NCBI RefSeq assembly: GCF_008704715.1
Contig: NZ_CP023689.1
Location: forward strand, 8,246,001-8,310,000
Reading direction: 5' to 3'
Length of the DNA: 64,000 bases
From: Streptomyces chartreusis
Lineage (GTDB): Bacteria; Actinomycetota; Actinomycetes; Streptomycetales; Streptomycetaceae
Shown here in pieces: positions 47,436-56,193 of this stretch. A model generated the notes under the pieces. It was not told the DNA's origin. It worked only from the letters and a program-made list of their open reading frames with translations, and made no database searches. The translations under genes were made by a program, and so were the position numbers. Each line of letters begins with the position of its first letter. Positions within the stretch are counted from its first letter, which is position 1.

Positions 47436-48945
47436 ACCGGGGCCGCTGCGTCCGGACGCCCTCGCTCACGCACCAGGCGGCCATGATCAGCAGTGCCGCA
47501 TACACCGGCCAGTCGCCGAAGCGGACGTACGGCGTGACACCGGTGGACAGCGGCACCTCGTAGACCGCGCTCGTGCTAGCGCTGGTCCCCAGCCAGGGGC
47601 CTATGCGCTGCCCGCCCGGGCCGTACACGGCGGAGACGCCGGTCAGCGTCGCGTGCACCATCGGCCGGCCGGTCTCGGCGGCGCGCAGCGCGGCCAGCGA
47701 GGCATGCTGCTCAGGGGCCCAGCTCTGCTGGAACGTCGACGTCGCCGACTGGGCGACCAGCACCTCGGCACCATGGTCGGCGAGGTTGCGGCTCATGTCG
47801 GAGAACGCCGACTCGAAGCACACCATCGGGCCGATCCGCAGCCCGTGCCCGGCGTCCATCACGACCTGACGCGTGCCGCGCCTGCGGTCCTCGTCGGCCG
47901 CCCTGCCCACGGACGTCGCCCAGCCCAGCATCGAGCGCATCGGTATGTACTCCCCGAAGGGGACCAGCCGCATCTTGTCGTAGCGGGCGCCGGTCGGGCC
48001 GTCCGGGCCGATGAGGATGGAGCTCTTGTAGATGCCGGGCTTGTCGGAGCGCCGGGCGTCCACGTTGACCAGGATGTTCACCCCGGTCTCCCGCGAGAGC
48101 GCCGCGAGGCGCCGGGCGAGGTCGGGCCGCTCGCCGAGGTCGAAGCCGACGCTGCTCTCGCCCCACACGATCAGGTCGACGTCCTGTCCCGCCAGCTCAC
48201 GGGTGAGCTGCTCCTCGCGGTCGAAGCGCCGGTCGGGGCCGTCCGTGCCGCCCTGGATGACTCCGGGCTGCACCACGGCGATCCGGACCCGGTCGTGGAC
48301 GTCGGGGCGCGGGGACCACACCCAGGCGGCCGAGGTGGCCACGGCCGTGGCGGCGAGTCCGGCCACCGCGGGGACCCGGGACGTGCGCACCGTCACCAGC
48401 ACGGCGACCGCGACGTTCACGCACACCACCAGGAAGCTGATCAGCCACACCCCGCCGACCGAGGCGAGCCGCAGCGCGGGCTCCACCTGCCACTGGCTGG
48501 AGCCCAGCACGCCCCACGGGCCGCCGAGCCCCTGCCAGGAGCGGACGAGCTCGATCATGAGCCAGCCGGACGGCAGGACGGCGAGTGCCGCCGCAACCCG
48601 GCCGGGGGAGGGGCTGGGCGCGCCCAGGAAGCGGCGCACCAGCCAGGCCCAGGGTGCCCACAGGGCGCCGAGCAGGCCGGCGATGACGAACGTGAAGACG
48701 TGCAGGTTGGGAATGAGCCAGTGGTGCATCGCCAGCATGAAGCCGAAGCCGCCCCACCACCCGTCGCGCAGCGCCCGCTTCCCGGTCGGCGCCGTGCGGA
48801 TGAGGGCGATCCACGGGACGAGGGCGACGTAGGCGAACCACCACAGCGACGGTTGCGGGAAGGCGAGCACGGGCAGCGCACCGGCGAGGACGGCGGCGGT
48901 GGAGCGCCGCCAGGGTGAGGCGAGCCAGTCGCTGATCGTCTTCAT
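47359..48945 (-). CDS. lnt: Apolipoprotein N-acyltransferase
   Basis: This enzyme adds the third acyl chain to lipoproteins at the membrane outer face. It has 528 residues: about six N-terminal membrane helices, then a nitrilase-like domain. All three catalytic residues can be located: Glu in VWGESSVG, Lys in RYDKMRLVPFGEYIP and Cys in IGPMVCFESAFS. A C-terminal membrane helix (YAALLIMAAWCV) and a basic Pro/Arg-rich tail end the protein. The tail coding region overlaps the convergent oxidoreductase gene by 77 bp. It may serve the many lipoproteins encoded nearby. Confidence 0.95.
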   Translation of the reverse strand: MKTISDWLASPWRRSTAAVLAGALPVLAFPQPSLWWFAYVALVPWIALIRTAPTGKRALRDGWWGGFGFMLAMHHWLIPNLHVFTFVIAGLLGALWAPWAWLVRRFLGAPSPSPGRVAAALAVLPSGWLMIELVRSWQGLGGPWGVLGSSQWQVEPALRLASVGGVWLISFLVVCVNVAVAVLVTVRTSRVPAVAGLAATAVATSAAWVWSPRPDVHDRVRIAVVQPGVIQGGTDGPDRRFDREEQLTRELAGQDVDLIVWGESSVGFDLGERPDLARRLAALSRETGVNILVNVDARRSDKPGIYKSSILIGPDGPTGARYDKMRLVPFGEYIPMRSMLGWATSVGRAADEDRRRGTRQVVMDAGHGLRIGPMVCFESAFSDMSRNLADHGAEVLVAQSATSTFQQSWAPEQHASLAALRAAETGRPMVHATLTGVSAVYGPGGQRIGPWLGTSASTSAVYEVPLSTGVTPYVRFGDWPVYAALLIMAAWCVSEGVRTQRPRFRRSAPEPHARPARTAHGSPARPGH

Positions 48946-49018
48946 GCGGCCTCCCTACCCACCTCGTCGTGCTTCCAGTGTGCTCACAGGCACTGACAGT
49001 GGGACAGTGGGCGCCCGC

Positions 49019-49522
49019 TCAGTCGATCACCGCCGGGGCGGTCCGCTCGGGCAGCCGGCGCCATTTCTCCTGGACGACGACCTCGCGCAGCCGCCAGCCG
49101 TCGTCCGTGCGCAGCAGCCCGAAGGCGTACCGGCCGCCGCACACGAAGTCGGGCGCCGCGGAGCCCTCGCCGTCCGCCGCGAACCGCATCGGATTGACGT
49201 AGTCCGCCTGCACCCGGGCAGTGTCGCCGGTGTCCTGCTCCAGGGTTCCGAAGCGGACCCGGCGGTTGACGATGAGGTGCTGGCGCATCGAGAACAACTG
49301 CAGGCTCTCCGCGAGCCATGCGGCGATACTGCCGGCGTCCCCCTCGATGCCGCCGGCCGAGCGGTAGTCCGCGCGCCCGTCGGGGGTGAACAGGCTCCGG
49401 TACAACGACCAGTCGCCGTCGTCCACGGCCACCGCGTAGTCGGTGATCACTTCGTCGACCGCCAACCGATCCCTCAGGGTGGCTAGTTCCACACGCTGCG
49501 TCATCGGCTCAGTGTTGGGCAT
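49019..49522 (-). CDS. SnoaL/NTF2-like domain protein, 167 aa
   Basis: A single alpha+beta barrel of the nuclear transport factor 2 superfamily: LRDRLAVDEVITDYAVAVDDGDWSLYRSLF, TPDGRADYRSAGG, RQHLIVNRRVRF and a C-terminal GRYAFGLLRTDDGWRLREVV (each quoted in part). The order is that of SnoaL_4-type proteins, which include cyclases, dehydratases and isomerases. The start may be the ATG at 49522 or at 49504; neither has a clear site. It is a lone gene. Function not predictable further. Confidence 0.85.
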   Translation of the reverse strand: MPNTEPMTQRVELATLRDRLAVDEVITDYAVAVDDGDWSLYRSLFTPDGRADYRSAGGIEGDAGSIAAWLAESLQLFSMRQHLIVNRRVRFGTLEQDTGDTARVQADYVNPMRFAADGEGSAAPDFVCGGRYAFGLLRTDDGWRLREVVVQEKWRRLPERTAPAVID

Positions 49523-49655
49523 GAGGTGGACGGTTCCAAGAGGGCGGACGGCGATATTCAGTGGATGTGGGCGGGAGGTGGGGCGAGGCTGGTGCGCGTG
49601 AACGATCAGAACGACCAGCGGGTCGACCTCGTCCGGTCCTGCTCCGGGCAGGCAA

Positions 49656-50255
49656 ATGGAGCGTGAGCCCGAGCTCTCGGCGTATCAGCAGGCGATGCGG
49701 GACCGGTTGCTCGCGGCCCCGGTGGTGCCGGCGCCCGAGCCCTGGCGGCGCGTTGCCTTCGAACCGGTCGGCGGACTCCTCGGGATCGGCTTCGCGTCGC
49801 ATCCGGACAGCGGCCGTGACCTGGTGATGGTCGTCTCCCACGACGGTCACGGGCTCTTCGACGCCGTCACGGGGGAGAAGATCGCCAGGAATCGCGACCC
49901 CGATCCCGTGGACAGCACGCCCGACGCCGTCGCCGATCTCTCCTGCCCCGGGCTGGGACCGGTCGTCGGAAGTCGTGTACGCATCGCCGGGCTCTTCGGC
50001 GGCGGGCTTCACACCACCACCGAGGACGGCTGGACCCTCGAAGTCGTCGCCCCGGCCTGGCCGAACGAGCGAGTCCTGCTGTCGGGAGACGGCGGGTTGC
50101 CCCACCCCGGCCCACACGGCGAGCGGTGGTGGCACATCTTCCACTCGAACTGCTCCGAACTCCGCGCAGCCGGCTTCTCGCCCTCAGGCCGGACCATCGC
50201 CGTGGCGACCAGCAGCGACCTTTCGCTCTGGACAACCGAGGTCCCCTCACCCTGA
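49656..50255 (+). CDS. Hypothetical protein, 199 aa
   Basis: I do not recognise a family. The sequence is rich in short beta strands: LLGIGFASHPDSGRDLVMVV, HDGHGLFDAVTGEKIAR, RVRIAGLFGGGLHTTTEDGW, and ending in FSPSGRTIAVATSSDLSLWT. The last resembles a WD40-type blade. It has no signal peptide. Start at the ATG 49656. It may be the partner of the longer propeller-like protein at 51721, but an intervening minus-strand gene separates them. Confidence 0.7.
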   Translation: MEREPELSAYQQAMRDRLLAAPVVPAPEPWRRVAFEPVGGLLGIGFASHPDSGRDLVMVVSHDGHGLFDAVTGEKIARNRDPDPVDSTPDAVADLSCPGLGPVVGSRVRIAGLFGGGLHTTTEDGWTLEVVAPAWPNERVLLSGDGGLPHPGPHGERWWHIFHSNCSELRAAGFSPSGRTIAVATSSDLSLWTTEVPSP

Positions 50256-50363
50256 GAAGGCATGACGATGGACGAAGACGAGCGCCGGGCCGCCGATCAA
50301 GGCAGCGCGGAGGTCCCGGGCCCGCGGCCCGGAGTGGGATCCGACGCTCGCATCGGACGGTCG

Positions 50364-51566
50364 TCAGTTCAGGCGCTGGGCCCGGCGGCGGCGCACCATG
50401 ACGAGCATGCCCGCACCCGTGACCACCGCCGCCGCGGCAGCCACACCCGTGATCGGCAACGCCGAGGACCCGGTCTCTGCCAGGTGGCCGCCATTCGCCG
50501 TGGTCCCGTCGCCGCCGGTCGACGACGCCCCACCGGCCGCTCCGCCGGACGATCCGCCTGAGCCGCTGGTGGAGCCACCCGGCGAGCCGGCCGACCCCCC
50601 GCCCATGACGTCCAGCGTGATCTCGGCCTTGTCGTTGGACTTGTCGGGGTCGAACGGCCGCGCCTCGGTGCTGAGCGCCACCGAACCCTTGGCGTGCGCC
50701 ACCGGCTTGTCGATCTTCAGCTGGAAGCCGTAGGTCTCTCGGCCGCCCTCGTTGAGAGCCCGCTGACTCATGCCGCACTCGTACGCATCACCCTTGGCCC
50801 TGCAGAACCCTGGGGTCTTGACGACCGACGTTCCGGCGGGCGGCGTGATCACGACCCTTACGGTCGGTTCCCCCACCTTGGCCATGAACCAGGCCGGCCC
50901 GGCGTTGGTGAACTCCAGCTTCATAGGCACTGTTTCACCGACGCGCCCCTTCAACGCGGCACCCGTCACCTGGTAGTCGGCCGTGTTGACGGAGGTGACG
51001 GGCAGGATGACGACTCGTGCGGATCCTTCCTCCCCGGCCGGTGCTTCGACCAGTTTCACCGCCGGTGCGGTTCCTGCCACCGGCGGATAGCCGTTCTCGT
51101 CCGCCCCTGGATCGTTCTCCTCGACGCGCAGAAGCAGCTCGTCGTTGAACGCGCGGTCCAGGGCTTTGACACGAAGTGGCCTCTCGGGCGTGTAGACGAC
51201 GCCCGGCTTCACCGCCTGGTCGAACCCGCACGCCACGGTCCACCTCTCGGGCATCTCGTCGTAGGACCGGACCTGCTGTGCCCGGCAGTTGGAGGGAACT
51301 TCCGCGAAATCGAGTCCCCGGGTGACGCCGTAGGTGACCCACACCTTCTCGGCGGCTCCGGTGCCCTTGTTCGCCACGGTGACCGGCAGCTCGAAGGTGG
51401 TCCCCGGTCGCACTCCGTCGATCGGCTCGATGCCTCCGACGACCAGTTCCGGTGCGGTTTCATCGGCGAAGGCGGCGGGGGCCGCGGCCAGCGCGATCAG
51501 GCCGGCGGCGCCGAGGGCGACAACGGCGGTACGGGAGGAGCGACGGTTGTGCGGGGGCATCGGCAT
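50364..51566 (-). CDS. Cell-wall-anchored protein with LAETG sortase signal, 400 aa
   Basis: A secreted surface protein. The Sec signal peptide (about 1-35) ends at AAFA. The mature part holds two beta-sandwich, DUF11-like or Ig-like segments (about 40-160 and 180-300). A Gly/Ser stalk (GSTSGSGGSSGGAAGG) follows, then LAETG (362-366), a hydrophobic helix and a basic tail RRRRAQRLN. LAXTG is the class E sortase motif of Streptomyces. A second motif, LPITG (370-374), lies just after it. Cysteines near GFCRAKGDAYECGM may pair. It is likely linked to peptidoglycan and faces the environment. Start at ATG 51566. Confidence 0.88.
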   Translation of the reverse strand: MPMPPHNRRSSRTAVVALGAAGLIALAAAPAAFADETAPELVVGGIEPIDGVRPGTTFELPVTVANKGTGAAEKVWVTYGVTRGLDFAEVPSNCRAQQVRSYDEMPERWTVACGFDQAVKPGVVYTPERPLRVKALDRAFNDELLLRVEENDPGADENGYPPVAGTAPAVKLVEAPAGEEGSARVVILPVTSVNTADYQVTGAALKGRVGETVPMKLEFTNAGPAWFMAKVGEPTVRVVITPPAGTSVVKTPGFCRAKGDAYECGMSQRALNEGGRETYGFQLKIDKPVAHAKGSVALSTEARPFDPDKSNDKAEITLDVMGGGSAGSPGGSTSGSGGSSGGAAGGASSTGGDGTTANGGHLAETGSSALPITGVAAAAAVVTGAGMLVMVRRRRAQRLN

Positions 51567-51720
51567 GGGGGACCTCTGTCGGAACGCAGGGAAACGGACG
51601 GTGTCTTGAGGGAGAACAGCGCTTCGATCACTAGACTCCTGCCGGTCCCGAACAGTTGCACGTCCGGTGCCTCACCCGCCCTGCTGCCGTCAACACACAG
51701 CGCGACCTGGGGAGATCGTC

Positions 51721-53307
51721 ATGCCGGATCAGCTGACCGTTCGCCGGATACTCGGGGACCAGCCGTTCGCCGAGATCGGCCGGCCCGTGTGGGCGGTGAC
51801 CGACGAGCGTCACGGCTGTGTCATCGCGGCCGGTGACCTCGGGCACGTCATGTGGCGCGGTACGGGCCACTGGCTGGCCCACCGGATCGGCGTGTACGAG
51901 GCCGACACCCTCCGTCCGCGCCACGTCGTCGCCTCCCGCTACTCCGTATGCGCCATTGAGCCCCACCCCGAGCTACCGCTCGTCGCCGTCGGCACCGGCC
52001 GCTACGACGGCTCGTGGGATTTCGAGGGTCAACTGCTCCTGCTGCACCTGGAGACCGGGTGCGTGACGAACCTGCTGAGCAAGACCCGCCAAGTGCGCCA
52101 CCTGCGCTGGCTGGAGGACGGCAGGCTCGCGATGCTGCTCTCTCCCGAGGACAAGGACGGCGGCTTCCGCAAGGGCTTCGAGCTGGCCGTCGCGGTGGAT
52201 GACTGGCTGTCCGCTCCGGGCGGTCTGGTCGACCCCGACGAGGCACGCCATCCGATGGTCGAGAGCGGGCTCCTGTACGACCCCCATGTGCGGGACACCC
52301 TCGCGCGGCTGACCGAGGACCGGTGGCGGCGACGGGCGGAGGTGCGGGACCTGGCGGTGCCGGCCGACGGCCGGGTGCTCGCCACCGGGCGGCACACGGA
52401 CCTCGAATGCTGGGATCCGTCGGGCACGCTGAGGTGGACGCTTCCCGCCGACGGGGAGGGGAGTGTCCGGGTCGAGGCGGCGCCTGACGGCGAGTCGGCG
52501 TGGGTGACGTACCAGGGCTACCGGCGCGACGAGGTGACGGGACGACTGGTCGACCGCGCGACCACGGTTCAGCGGATATCGACGGCGGACGGCGGTGTGG
52601 TGGACAGCGTGGACGTGCCGTCGGCCCCGGCGCTGTGCGCAGCGGACGAAGGCTGGCGCGCCCTGCGCCCGCAAGGGCGCGACCCGCACGCCACGCTGCT
52701 GTTCGCCCCGACGCACCAGGAGGCAGCACGCCTCGACCTCGCTCCCGGCCGCTCCAACTCCCCTGCGCTGCGCGTCAGACACAGCACCCGTCTGCTGTAC
52801 GTGGACGGACCCGGCCCCGACGACTCGCCGTGGATCCACACGATCGATCCTCCCGACGCCCGCGGCCCCGCCACCTTGCGCCCGCTCTTCCCTCTGCGCT
52901 GGGACCCGGCGTCCACACTCCAGCCCTGGTACGGCCCCGCCGTCGAGCTGACGGCCACCCTCATCCACGCGGGCCGGACGTACGAACCGGGCGCCACCTA
53001 CGCGGAGGGCCGAGAGGGCACGTACGTCGTGAGCCGCCGACTGCCGGACGGAGAGGCGCGCTGGGTGCACCGCACCGACAAGCCGCTCGCCGATCTCGAC
53101 GGCGACGAGCGGAGGACGTACGTCGTGTATCTCACCGGCGAGGTGGAGATCCTGGACTCGGCGACGGGCGAAGTGCGAGCCCGGCACACCCTGCGCGCAC
53201 ACGGCCACCCGGTCACGCCGTTGTCCGCCGCGTTCAGCGCCGAGCAACAGCGGCTGATCGTGGGGACGGTGGACGGGCGGATCCTGGACTGCTCGGTCCT
53301 GGACTGA
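51721..53307 (+). CDS. Large beta-propeller-like hypothetical protein, 528 aa
   Basis: No named family is recognised. The protein consists of repeated strand-rich segments with WD40-like ends: ILGDQPFAEIGRPVWAVTDE, GELDLECWDPSGTLRWTLPA-like blades (HTDLECWDPSGTLRW), and SAAFSAEQQRLIVGTVDGRILD at the end. There is no signal peptide, so it is cytosolic. GGGGAGA precedes the ATG at 51721. A cluster of Asp/Glu/Arg-rich loops suggests protein binding. It may be part of a surface-signalling or toxin-immunity group, but nothing in the sequence proves this. Confidence 0.72.
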   Translation: MPDQLTVRRILGDQPFAEIGRPVWAVTDERHGCVIAAGDLGHVMWRGTGHWLAHRIGVYEADTLRPRHVVASRYSVCAIEPHPELPLVAVGTGRYDGSWDFEGQLLLLHLETGCVTNLLSKTRQVRHLRWLEDGRLAMLLSPEDKDGGFRKGFELAVAVDDWLSAPGGLVDPDEARHPMVESGLLYDPHVRDTLARLTEDRWRRRAEVRDLAVPADGRVLATGRHTDLECWDPSGTLRWTLPADGEGSVRVEAAPDGESAWVTYQGYRRDEVTGRLVDRATTVQRISTADGGVVDSVDVPSAPALCAADEGWRALRPQGRDPHATLLFAPTHQEAARLDLAPGRSNSPALRVRHSTRLLYVDGPGPDDSPWIHTIDPPDARGPATLRPLFPLRWDPASTLQPWYGPAVELTATLIHAGRTYEPGATYAEGREGTYVVSRRLPDGEARWVHRTDKPLADLDGDERRTYVVYLTGEVEILDSATGEVRARHTLRAHGHPVTPLSAAFSAEQQRLIVGTVDGRILDCSVLD

Positions 53308-53482
53308 CCGGATCGGTACTGGAGCGTGCGGCCGGGCTGTTGCCGTGGGAATGGCGGTATCCGGTGGAGGACGAGGTCCTCGCGCATCTGCGCGCTAGTG
53401 GTGGCGGCCGAGCGCCCTCAAGCGGGGCTGCTGCAACCGCGGCCCGGCGTCAACTGGGGTTGTCCTTCTCAGGATCCCCTCT

Positions 53483-53662
53483 TCAAGCGGCTTCGATGAC
53501 GTCGCCGCGGATGGCGGCGGCCCACTCGACCACCAACAGCTCGTACTCCGCGCGCTCCTGAGCGGACAGCGAACCGCCCGCACGCAACCACAGGGCACGA
53601 ATGGCCTCGTTCACCTCGGTGGCAGACCGCACGGAACCAGGGCCTAAGGAATCGGGGGACAT
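53483..53662 (-). CDS. Small conserved protein, 59 aa
   Basis: A short gene reading MSPDSLGPGSVRSATEVNEA then IRALWLRAGGSLSAQERAEY and a helix ELLVVEWAAAIRGDVIEAA. The pattern is a helix-turn-helix pair of acidic and hydrophobic residues with no cysteine. I recall similar short proteins as unannotated but frequent in Streptomyces. The ATG is at 53662. No clear Shine-Dalgarno is seen. It stands alone on the minus strand; function unknown. Confidence 0.6.
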   Translation of the reverse strand: MSPDSLGPGSVRSATEVNEAIRALWLRAGGSLSAQERAEYELLVVEWAAAIRGDVIEAA

Positions 53663-53822
53663 GCCGACAAGCCTAGGGGCAAGAACTGACGGTCCGCTAC
53701 CGGACGGCTACGCGCAACGTATGTGATTGGTCACGGATTTCAGCCGGACCGCTATTACTGACCAGTGAGTCAGCAGGCCCGAGGCTCGAACACGGCCCCG
53801 GAGCCTGCCGTTACGGGGCTCG

Positions 53823-54698
53823 TCAGCCCGCCGACTCCGCTGCGTGGGGGCTCAGGACGCCCGCCGTCACCAGGGCGATGATGATGATGCCGAGGGCGAT
53901 GCGGTACCAGACGAACGGCATGAAGCTCTTCGTGGAGATGTACTTCATGAACCAGGCGATGACCGCGTAGCCGGTCACGAAGGCGATGATCGTGGCGAAG
54001 ATCGTCGGGCCCCAGGAGACGTGGTCGCTCTCCATCGCGTCCTTGAGCTCGAAGAGGCCCGAGGCGAGGACCGCCGGGATCGCGAGGAGGAAGGAGTAGC
54101 GGGCCGCGGCCTCGCGCTGGTAGCCCATGAAGAGGCCGCCGCTGATGGTCGCGCCGGAGCGGGAGACGCCGGGGATGAGGGCCGCGGACTGGCAGAGGCC
54201 GAAGATCAGGCCGTCCTTGACGTTCAGGCTCTCCAGCGACTTGCGCTGCTTGGCCGCGCGGTGCCGCCCGCCCGTCTCGTCACGGGCCGCCAGCCGGTCC
54301 GCGATGCCGATGACGATGCCGACGACGATCAGCATCGTCGCGGTGATCCGCAGATCGCGGAAGGGCCCCTCGATCTGGTCCTTGAGCGTCAGACCCAGCA
54401 CACCGATCGGGATCGAGCCGACGATCACCAGCCAGCCCATCTGGGCGTCGTGGTCCTGGCGCATCTCCTTGTTGGTCAGCGACCGCAGCCACGCCGAGAT
54501 GATCCGCCCGATGTCCTTGCGGAAGTAGATCAGCACCGCGGCCTCCGTGCCGATCTGAGTGATCGCGGTGAAGGCCGCACCGGGGTCCTCCCAGCCCGAG
54601 AACGCCGCGGTCAGCCGCAGGTGCGCGCTGGAGGACACGGGGAGGAACTCGGTCAGCCCCTGGACGAGTCCGAGGATGAGTGATTCGAACCAAGACAT
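53823..54698 (-). CDS. uppP: Undecaprenyl-diphosphate phosphatase UppP/BacA
   Basis: A membrane enzyme that recycles the lipid carrier for peptidoglycan synthesis and confers bacitracin resistance; 291 residues with eight or more helices. The two BacA signature loops are intact: GLTEFLPVSSSAHL (about 15-28) and GVSRSGATISGGLFMG, with catalytic Glu, Ser and Arg. The ATG at 54698 was chosen as it gives the canonical start MSWFESLILGLVQG; a longer in-frame extension is not supported. No strong site precedes it. It is a lone gene, divergent from the Gfo/Idh pair. Confidence 0.96.
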   Translation of the reverse strand: MSWFESLILGLVQGLTEFLPVSSSAHLRLTAAFSGWEDPGAAFTAITQIGTEAAVLIYFRKDIGRIISAWLRSLTNKEMRQDHDAQMGWLVIVGSIPIGVLGLTLKDQIEGPFRDLRITATMLIVVGIVIGIADRLAARDETGGRHRAAKQRKSLESLNVKDGLIFGLCQSAALIPGVSRSGATISGGLFMGYQREAAARYSFLLAIPAVLASGLFELKDAMESDHVSWGPTIFATIIAFVTGYAVIAWFMKYISTKSFMPFVWYRIALGIIIIALVTAGVLSPHAAESAG

Positions 54699-54857
54699 GA
54701 AAGTAGGGAGTCCAAGTGCTGATTGCGGCAAGGGCGATGAGGGACACGCGTCGGCGGCGCAGTGATCGCGAGTGTCGAGGGGCAGCGTAGCGTCCCGCGA
54801 TGACAGCTCCGGCACAGGGGCCGGGGCAGGCACTCGCCACCCGCGCGTAAACCGGTG

Positions 54858-54907
54858 TTGACCTGCTGCGGGGCCGCCGCTTACGTTGCAGCGAGCGGAA
54901 AGCGCTT
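54858..54907 (+). promoter_or_regulatory. Promoter and LacI-type operator for the Gfo/Idh-PmoA pair
   Basis: TTGACC (54858-54863) and TTACGT (54881-54886) are 17 bp apart. Just downstream, AAGCGCTT (54900-54907) is a perfect palindrome inside GGAAAGCGCTTGCT, the typical core of LacI-family operators. Its position after the start point fits repression in the absence of sugar. No LacI gene is in the window. Confidence 0.65.
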
Positions 54908-54987
54908 GCTGCACCCCTGTCGGATTCCTGCAGCACGCGAAGCCGGTCGCCCGTCGTTCGTCGTCCCGGAGGAGTCTGATCACGCCC

Positions 54988-56193
54988 ATGGCAACATCCG
55001 AGGCCGCTTCCGGTTCCGGCACGCACCGGCCCCATCCCGCTCCGCTCGCCGGCCGCCGTGTCAGGGTCGCCGTGATCGGCACCGGCGCCATCGCACGCGA
55101 CTCGCACCTCCCCGCGCTGGCCATGCTCGCCGAGGAGGGCGAGACGGAGCTCGTCGCCGCCGTCGACATCGACGCGGCCTCGGTGGAGTCGTTCCGCGCC
55201 GTCGCGGGCGTAGACCTCCACGGCTACACCGACCTCGACCGGATGCTCCGGGAGCAGCGGCCCGACCTGGTCGTCATCTGCACCCCGCCCACGCTCCACC
55301 GCGACCAGACCGTCGCCGCCCTGCGCGCCGGGGCGTGGGTGTGGTGCGAGAAGCCTCCGGTGCCGAGCCTCGCCGACTTCGACGCCGTGGAGGCCGAGGA
55401 GGGCCGGGACGGCGGCCCCTACGCCTCGATCGTCTTCCAGCACCGCTTCGGATCCGGCACCCGGCACGTACGCCGCCTGCTGGCCGAGCGCGCCATGGGC
55501 CGCCCGTTGGTCGCGCACTGCCAGACCACCTGGTACCGCGACACCGCGTACTACGCCGTGCCCTGGCGCGGCCGCTGGGGGACCGAGGGCGGGGGCCCGG
55601 CGATGGGCCACGGCATCCATCAGATGGATCTGCTGCTCGACCTGCTCGGACCGTGGAGCGAGGTGCGGGCCATGGCCGGCCGGCTGGTGCACGACGTGGA
55701 GACGGAGGACGTATCGACCGCCCTGGTGCGCTTCGCGAACGGTGCGATGGCGACCGTGGTGAACAGCGTGCTGAGCCCCGACGAGGTCAGCCGCATCCGC
55801 ATCGACTGCGAACGCGCCACCGTCGAACTGACCCATCTCTACGGCCATCGCAACGACGACTGGCGCATCACACCGGCCCGCGGTGTGCCGGCCGCCGAGG
55901 CCACCACCTGGCAGGACTTCGGTGCGGACGTGCCCAGTTCGCATCTTGAGCAGCTGCGGGAACTGGTCGCGAGCATGCGCGCAGGACAGCGGCCGCGCAG
56001 CAGCGGCGAGGACGGGCGCACGAGCCTCGAGCTGATCGCCGCCCTGTACAAGTCGGCGTTCACGGACGCGACGGTCCGGGCGGGGGAGATCGGCCCCGGC
56101 GACCCCTTCCACTCGGCGATGCACGGAGGCGCGCCGGGCTGGGCGCCCGCCCAGGACGACCGGCCGGCCGCCGCCGAGGAGGCCGCCGCGTGA
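54988..56193 (+). CDS. Gfo/Idh/MocA family oxidoreductase (sugar-type)
   Basis: A 401-residue dehydrogenase. The Rossmann part has VAVIGTGAIARDSHLPAL and the EKP motif (WVWCEKPPVPSLADFD). The C-terminal half has GPAMGHGIHQMDLLLDLLGP, with His as likely catalytic base, and a long tail. GGAGGAG lies 13 bases before the ATG at 54988, rather far, so an earlier non-ATG start cannot be excluded. It overlaps the next gene by 4 bases (GTGA). With the LacI-type operator upstream, it probably acts in oxidation of a plant-derived sugar or sugar acid. Confidence 0.9.
   Translation: MATSEAASGSGTHRPHPAPLAGRRVRVAVIGTGAIARDSHLPALAMLAEEGETELVAAVDIDAASVESFRAVAGVDLHGYTDLDRMLREQRPDLVVICTPPTLHRDQTVAALRAGAWVWCEKPPVPSLADFDAVEAEEGRDGGPYASIVFQHRFGSGTRHVRRLLAERAMGRPLVAHCQTTWYRDTAYYAVPWRGRWGTEGGGPAMGHGIHQMDLLLDLLGPWSEVRAMAGRLVHDVETEDVSTALVRFANGAMATVVNSVLSPDEVSRIRIDCERATVELTHLYGHRNDDWRITPARGVPAAEATTWQDFGADVPSSHLEQLRELVASMRAGQRPRSSGEDGRTSLELIAALYKSAFTDATVRAGEIGPGDPFHSAMHGGAPGWAPAQDDRPAAAEEAAA

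Noticed and set aside
50262..50561. Short plus-strand frame starting MTMDEDERRAADQG
   Set aside because: It has a fair start, but most of it is antisense to the LAETG protein and turns into Arg/His-rich shadow sequence.
53395..53598. 67-codon minus-strand frame near the 59-residue gene
   Set aside because: It overlaps the better small gene in another frame and has Cys/Arg/Ser-rich shadow composition.
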